The position numbers and the translations under genes were made by a program. A DNA stretch of 64,000 nucleotides, taken from NCBI RefSeq assembly GCF_003060885.1, contig NZ_QAIG01000013.1, positions 234,702-298,701 of the forward strand, given 5' to 3'. Below the pieces are notes generated by a model. That model saw only the letters and a program-made list of their open reading frames with translations. It had not been told where the DNA came from and made no database searches. This DNA is from Pseudomonas sp. HMWF032. GTDB taxonomy: Bacteria > Pseudomonadota > Gammaproteobacteria > Pseudomonadales > Pseudomonadaceae. Shown in pieces: positions 60,707-64,000 of the stretch; positions within the stretch are counted from its first letter, which is position 1; the number at the start of each line of letters is the position of its first letter.

Positions 60707-61249
60707 ATGAAACTATGCGTAATCGCTCTAATTATTTCTTACTCATTGCTGTCAGGCTGCAATTCCACAGAAACAGTTATAAATACCAATCAGAATGAAC
60801 TAGCAGTTAGTACGCCTGTTCAAGTACAGGAGATTTCGCCTCAGAACTCATTTCCAGCTGAACCGGCAGAGTCGAAGAAGCAACGTGCCCTTAGAGAGCT
60901 TTTATCCGAGGACTTCACCTACCAGCAAACGCATACTTTAAATACTAACGACCCAGAAGACTTGTTTACACTCTATACAACCAAAATATTTAACAAATTT
61001 ACAATACCCAAAGACATAAAGCCTGAAGCGCACCTTATCCTTGACGTTCAAATGAGCGCTGACGGTAAAATTTCATCAATTGAGATAGCCCAGACTAGCG
61101 GTGAATATCAATTCGATAACTCAGCAATTTTGGCAATACGTAGCATTGGTATATTCAGTGAAGTAAAAAACCTTAGCGAAGCTGACTATAATAAATATTT
61201 CAAATTTCATAAAATTAAATTTAGCCAACTTATACAATCGGGCAACTAA
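60707..61249 (+). CDS. Cassette 1: lipoprotein with TolA/TonB C-terminal-like domain
   Basis: The 180-residue protein has signal and lipobox LLSGC (Cys at about 17) and a C-terminal domain (about 105-180) reading KPEAHLILDVQMSADGKISSIEIAQTSG, like the TolA/TonB C-terminal fold. GC content is far below the chromosomal genes to the left. ATG 60707 is preferred over TTG 60698. The gene ends 10 nt before attC1, so it is the first cassette. TolA-C-like lipoproteins are not known cassette functions to me. Confidence 0.75.
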   Translation: MKLCVIALIISYSLLSGCNSTETVINTNQNELAVSTPVQVQEISPQNSFPAEPAESKKQRALRELLSEDFTYQQTHTLNTNDPEDLFTLYTTKIFNKFTIPKDIKPEAHLILDVQMSADGKISSIEIAQTSGEYQFDNSAILAIRSIGIFSEVKNLSEADYNKYFKFHKIKFSQLIQSGN

Positions 61250-61259
61250 TAGCGCATAG

Positions 61260-61335
61260 GTCTAACAACTGGTTCAAATCGTTCGCTTCGCTCACTGGGA
61301 CGGGCTAAAGCCCGCCCCTTAACCAAACGTTAGAG
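61260..61335 (+). repeat. attC1 integron recombination site
   Basis: 76 bp from core GTCTAAC to GTTAGAG, with conserved GGTTCAA near the left and CTTAACCAAAC near the right. The central hairpin GACGGGCTAAAGCCCGCC is typical of Pseudomonas-type attC. Confidence 0.9.
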
Positions 61336-61340
61336 CCAAC

Positions 61341-61769
61341 ATGCAACCGTACCAATATGTAATCTCGCTGCGCGTGTGGCATCCATCCATGCCACACGAA
61401 GAAATCACGTCCGCGATTGGCGTAGATCCTAAGCACAACTGGACCGCAGGCGAACCCCGCGTTTCACCTAGAGGAAACCCATTAGGGGGAACTCGAACTA
61501 GTTCGTACTGGAGCGCGTCGCTCATTTCCGAGCCGATTTCATCCGAAATAAAAGAAATCGAAGAGACCTTGCTCTTGCTTATCGCCCGCTATCGGTATCT
61601 GGAGCCATTCTTCTTAAAACTCCGAGGAGAAGGTGGGAAATCTGAGTTTTTTGTCGGCTTGTATAGTGACAACAACATAGTTATTGACCTTGAACCCGAA
61701 TTAATGGCTCTACTAGCAGGCGCATCTTTGAGTCTTTGCCTGGACTACTATCCTTGGAAAAAGTCGTAA
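61341..61769 (+). CDS. Cassette 2: DUF4279 protein
   Basis: The 142-residue soluble protein matches DUF4279 (SLRVWHPSMPHEEITSAIGVDPKHNWTAGEPR, then WSASLISEP; C-terminal IVIDLEPELMALLAGASLSLCLDYY). The family is common on mobile DNA and of unknown function. The ATG lies 5 nt after attC1 with no ribosome site of its own, as in many integron cassettes. It ends directly at attC2. Confidence 0.85.
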   Translation: MQPYQYVISLRVWHPSMPHEEITSAIGVDPKHNWTAGEPRVSPRGNPLGGTRTSSYWSASLISEPISSEIKEIEETLLLLIARYRYLEPFFLKLRGEGGKSEFFVGLYSDNNIVIDLEPELMALLAGASLSLCLDYYPWKKS

Positions 61770-61770
61770 G

Positions 61771-61846
61771 CTCTAACAAACGGTTCAAATCGTTCGCTTC
61801 GCTCACTGGGACCGCGTGCCGCGGCCCCTTAACCTAAACGTTATAC
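61771..61846 (+). repeat. attC2 integron recombination site
   Basis: 76 bp from CTCTAAC to GTTATAC. It shares the arms of attC1, but the central part is the alternative GACCGCGTGCCGCGGCC hairpin. Confidence 0.88.
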
Positions 61847-61850
61847 ACAC

Positions 61851-61874
61851 ATGGCAAATTTTCTGAATGAATAA
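61851..61874 (+). CDS. Cassette 3: possible 7-codon leader ORF
   Basis: ATG-GCA-AAT-TTT-CTG-AAT-GAA-TAA (MANFLNE) starts 4 nt after attC2 and overlaps the main cassette ORF start at 61867. Short leader ORFs can enhance translation of cassette genes lacking ribosome sites, as known for ORF-11 of class 1 integrons. Coding is not proved. Confidence 0.3.
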   Translation: MANFLNE

Positions 61875-62211
61875 AATTTCGTCTTTTCTAGCTGCCTGCA
61901 TCTCTCTAACTTGGCTATACGGAGTCATACAAACCGATTGGGAGTCTCTAATACCGGCAATCATCTTCGCCGCGTGTTCTATTTTCTTATACAAAGACAA
62001 TAAAATAGCAAAGTGGTGCACCTTCGTTTTCACCTCTTTAAACATTGTATTCAATAATATACTTATCAGCTTCATTGATGAGCGGCATCATCCAGCATCT
62101 CCGAATCCATTAGAGGTATCAATTGAAGTAACAGTATCTACTGCGCTTTGCTGGGTTACGTTGGTATTTTTATGTGCTTCTTTTTGGCTCCAAAAATCCA
62201 AAAGGGTATAA
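61867..62211 (+). CDS. Cassette 3: small three-segment membrane protein
   Basis: The 114-residue protein has about three hydrophobic segments (residues 5-22, 28-62 region, and 89-107) and no recognised domain. AT-rich and without an obvious ribosome site. The stop TAA 62209-62211 lies inside the attC3 core. The function is unknown. Confidence 0.65.
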   Translation: MNKISSFLAACISLTWLYGVIQTDWESLIPAIIFAACSIFLYKDNKIAKWCTFVFTSLNIVFNNILISFIDERHHPASPNPLEVSIEVTVSTALCWVTLVFLCASFWLQKSKRV

Positions 62212-62281
62212 CAATTGGTTCAAATCGTTCGCTGCGCTCACTGGGACGGGCTAAAGCCCGCCCCTTAACCAAACGTTAGGC
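62206..62281 (+). repeat. attC3 integron recombination site
   Basis: 76 bp from GTATAAC to GTTAGGC, GGGCTAAAGCCC-type centre. The left core contains the cassette 3 stop codon. Confidence 0.88.
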
Positions 62282-62287
62282 ACCCGT

Positions 62288-62623
62288 ATGAAAGTTGACT
62301 GGGATAATGTTACGAAAATCCTATACGGCAAGAGCTGGAGCGACTATCCAGACTTCACATTTTTTTATTCCAAGACAATCGAAACAAGAGCACCGGGTGA
62401 CAAAACCCCAGACTTACCAAGAGTCGACGGCCATTATATTGAATATTGGTGGCGTATCGAATATAACGACAGGGTTGAACTTTTCGATAGAGGCATATTA
62501 AAAAATACTTACATGCGCATTTTATTGTTCTTCAAGAAAAATATTCGTTCTAAAGAGTTATTAAAAGAAGTGCATTTAGCTCTAGAGCCACACCACATAA
62601 TCATGTACGAAAAGCGCGCCTAA
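62288..62623 (+). CDS. Cassette 4: hypothetical protein
   Basis: The 111-residue soluble protein (MKVDWDNVTKILYGKSWSDYPDF, YWWRIEYNDRVELFDRG) has no domain I recognise. The ATG is 6 nt after attC3, and the TAA lies in the attC4 core. Aromatic-rich, low GC, typical of cassette genes. Confidence 0.65.
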   Translation: MKVDWDNVTKILYGKSWSDYPDFTFFYSKTIETRAPGDKTPDLPRVDGHYIEYWWRIEYNDRVELFDRGILKNTYMRILLFFKKNIRSKELLKEVHLALEPHHIIMYEKRA

Positions 62624-62693
62624 CAAATGGTTCAAATCGCTCGCTGTGCTCGCTGGGACGGGCTAAAGCCCGCCCCTTAACCAAACGTTAGGC
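62618..62693 (+). repeat. attC4 integron recombination site
   Basis: 76 bp from GCCTAAC to GTTAGGC, GGGCTAAAGCCC-type centre. Confidence 0.9.
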
Positions 62694-62721
62694 GGCAACA
62701 GCAATTAAAGGATGTGCGGGC

Positions 62722-63045
62722 ATGAAAGTCTTTTACAGTTACGCCGGCAAACACCGTGCATCCCTGAATCAGATAGCGCGCAATAACCAGTTCACCGCCC
62801 TACTCCAGCATATTCGCTGCTCGCTGCGCCTCAAGGTTGCAGAGTATCCAATGCGTCGCCTGACAGCTCGCTCAGTCGAGGCTCCGCCCAGAAAGAACCA
62901 GTCGCTTGCAAGAAAATTGCAGGTTGGCCACAGTGCGGTATTCATCACCTGCGTTCAACTCGACGCCCGCTGCCTAACAACTGGTTCAAGTCACTCGCTT
63001 CGCTCGTTCGGGACCGCGTTCCGCGGCCCCTTAACCAAACGTTAG
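62722..63045 (+). CDS. Cassette 5: doubtful ORF reading through attC5
   Basis: The 107-residue frame starts after AAAGGA at 62707, but its last 25 codons are attC5 itself, and the basic, motif-free translation looks non-coding. It could be a decayed or non-coding cassette. Low confidence as a real gene. Confidence 0.25.
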   Translation: MKVFYSYAGKHRASLNQIARNNQFTALLQHIRCSLRLKVAEYPMRRLTARSVEAPPRKNQSLARKLQVGHSAVFITCVQLDARCLTTGSSHSLRSFGTAFRGPLTKR

Positions 63046-63047
63046 AC
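62972..63047 (+). repeat. attC5 integron recombination site
   Basis: 76 bp from GCCTAAC to GTTAGAC. The centre is the GACCGCGTTCCGCGGCC type shared with attC2. Confidence 0.88.
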
Positions 63048-63449
63048 GTTCATGTTTCCAAAGCTTGTTTTTTGCAATGCGTACACCCGTATCAACGCAC
63101 GTTTTCTTTCGAGGTTTCCACGGTTTGAAATGTGCATTGCTAGAACAGACGCCCGTTATATTTGTGGCATTTTTCAACACTGCGTTCAGTTCGTTACATT
63201 GCAAACATTGGATTCATCGCGTTTCGTCCGTTGCGTAATTGTTGTTCGCAAGGTCACACGATTGCTTTCGGGGCTTTCTCGGGTTTAGTCTTTCAGTTGC
63301 TGTGCTTACGCCGTTTGCCATCGAGGTCCGTTGAAATCGTGGTTTTTCAGTTACATTGCAAACATTAAATTTATTGCGTTTCGCCAAGATCATCGCGCAA
63401 CGCGTTACAAGCAAGAATGCGGTGCTTCAATTTATGTGTACATCCGAGC
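63048..63449. other. Cassette 6: 402 bp without a supported gene
   Basis: Only short overlapping frames occur (e.g. 63052-63288 plus and 63214-63414 minus), none with motifs or plausible starts. It contains two 34-nt imperfect direct repeats (63193-63226 and 63350-63383), both holding TTACATTGCAAACATT. It may be a decayed or non-coding cassette, or one encoding an RNA. Confidence 0.5.
63193..63383 (+). repeat. 34-nt direct repeats inside cassette 6
   Basis: Copies at 63193-63226 and 63350-63383 agree at 30 of 34 positions. Both begin GTTACATTGCAAACATT and end GCGTTTCG. The span given covers both copies and the 123 nt between them. Confidence 0.75.
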
Positions 63450-63525
63450 GTCTAACAATTGGTTCAAATCGCTCGCTGTGCTCGCTGGGACGGGCTAAAG
63501 CCCGCCCCTTAACCAAACGTTAGAA
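63450..63525 (+). repeat. attC6 integron recombination site
   Basis: 76 bp from GTCTAAC to GTTAGAA, GGGCTAAAGCCC-type centre. Confidence 0.9.
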
Positions 63526-63835
63526 GCGGCTATAAATTTGGCGGTTTTAATATGCAAGGAAGCATCGAATTTATGTCTAAGTCTCACAATCGCAGTATCC
63601 AGTTATATACTTTCATTTTGCTAAACGAGCTGAACCCCCTCCTCTTCGGCTCGCAAAATGACTGACATGCGTTCTCTTTTTGGTCGGCACTCGCGTCCCT
63701 TCATCGGCGCACAACGCTTTGCTTGCAAGATTTTGCTTTATCGGCAAACGCCTGCACGTTCGTTGCCCACCATTTTGGTTCGACTTAAGGTAAATTTTTC
63801 GTCGCGTACCAAATCAATGCCCGACTTGCCACCGC
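63526..63835. other. Cassette 7: 310 bp without a supported gene
   Basis: The frame 63658-63903 runs through attC7 and looks spurious. No domain, ribosome site or convincing ORF. The content resembles cassette 6 (TTTGCTT/GCGT-rich), consistent with a non-coding cassette. Confidence 0.45.
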
Positions 63836-63911
63836 GTCTAACTACAAGTTCAAGCCGTTCGCTTCGCTCACTAGGACGGGCTAAAGCCCGCCCCTTAACT
63901 TAACGTTAGCC
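63836..63911 (+). repeat. attC7 integron recombination site
   Basis: 76 bp from GTCTAAC to GTTAGCC. Slightly divergent arms (ACTACAAGTTCAAG, CTTAACTTAAC) with the GGGCTAAAGCCC-type centre. Confidence 0.88.
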
Positions 63912-63979
63912 AATCGCTTTCAGCTTGTTTGGTTTTTAATCGCGTACATCCGCAATATCGCTCCACTGCTTTAGGCTTC

Positions 63980-64000
63980 ACACAATTTCGAAAATTGTGT
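63980..64000. repeat. Palindrome at the window edge, cassette 8
   Basis: ACACAATTT and AAATTGTGT around CGA. It may be a hairpin of the next, truncated cassette (from 63906). Confidence 0.4.

Noticed and set aside
63214..63414. 66-codon minus-strand frame in cassette 6
   Set aside because: No motif or ribosome site, and it spans both direct repeats. Unlikely to be coding.
63658..63903. 81-codon frame in cassette 7
   Set aside because: It runs through the whole of attC7, is basic and motif-free, and has no ribosome site.
61260..63911. Regular repeats considered as a CRISPR array
   Set aside because: The repeats are 76 bp, spaced 280-480 bp apart and have attC core sites. CRISPR repeats and spacers are far shorter and evenly spaced.

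Overview
The window is a high-GC gammaproteobacterial chromosome segment, almost certainly from Pseudomonas. The gene order through algP-fklB-algQ, hemY-hemX-hemD-hemC, algR-algZ-argH, cyaA-rnk-cyaY, lptM-lysA-dapF-xerC, sutA, glnK-amtB, ubiK-yifB and serA follows the conserved block I recall from Pseudomonas chromosomes. Several single-gene features (AlgP KPAA repeats, AlgZ/AlgR, SutA, TIGR02647 protein) are Pseudomonas hallmarks. No rRNA, tRNA, CRISPR array, complete insertion sequence or prophage was seen.

Layout. 1-1926: envelope lipoprotein cluster (YcfL, LpoB, LpoB/CsgG-like). 1964-5384: cytochrome c/FTR1 iron permease, SDR oxidoreductase, LysE-type exporter. 5469-8737: yheS-mscS-terC operon on the minus strand. 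8788-19847: regulatory and heme block around algP, algQ, hemCDXY, algR, algZ and argH. 19879-27388: small conserved genes, class I adenylate cyclase, lipase, rnk, DUF1289, frataxin and an AraC regulator. 27536-32093: lptM-lysA-dapF-DUF484-xerC-yigB operon. 32254-35967: SutA and a glnK-amtB1-amtB2 nitrogen operon with a candidate sigma-54 promoter. 36395-44998: ubiK, yifB, a glutamine-amidotransferase hydrolase, a LysR regulator, a MATE exporter, two SdiA-regulated paralogues flanking a YgiW-type protein, and an FAH-family enzyme. 45278-48087: D-2-hydroxyglutarate dehydrogenase divergent from serA. 48159-53453: mostly hypothetical exported proteins and hydrolases. 53488-58540: AraC regulator, penicillin-acylase-family enzyme and M20 peptidase. 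58593-60148: MpaB-type oxygenase divergent from a TetR regulator, with a near-ideal palindromic operator between them.

The most unusual region is the right end. From about 60.68 kb the composition becomes AT-rich. Seven attC recombination sites, each exactly 76 bp, separate small plus-strand genes or apparently gene-free cassettes, and the array runs off the window at 64000. No integron integrase lies at the left boundary, where the attI/intI end would be expected from the cassette orientation. Within this window the array therefore behaves as a cluster of attC sites lacking an integrase. Its cassettes carry a TolA/TonB-C-like lipoprotein, a DUF4279 protein, a three-segment membrane protein, unknown proteins, and at least two cassettes with no convincing gene.

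Three kinds of short dispersed repeat were also seen in intergenic spaces. Two of them have ends that overlap the stop codon of the adjacent gene.
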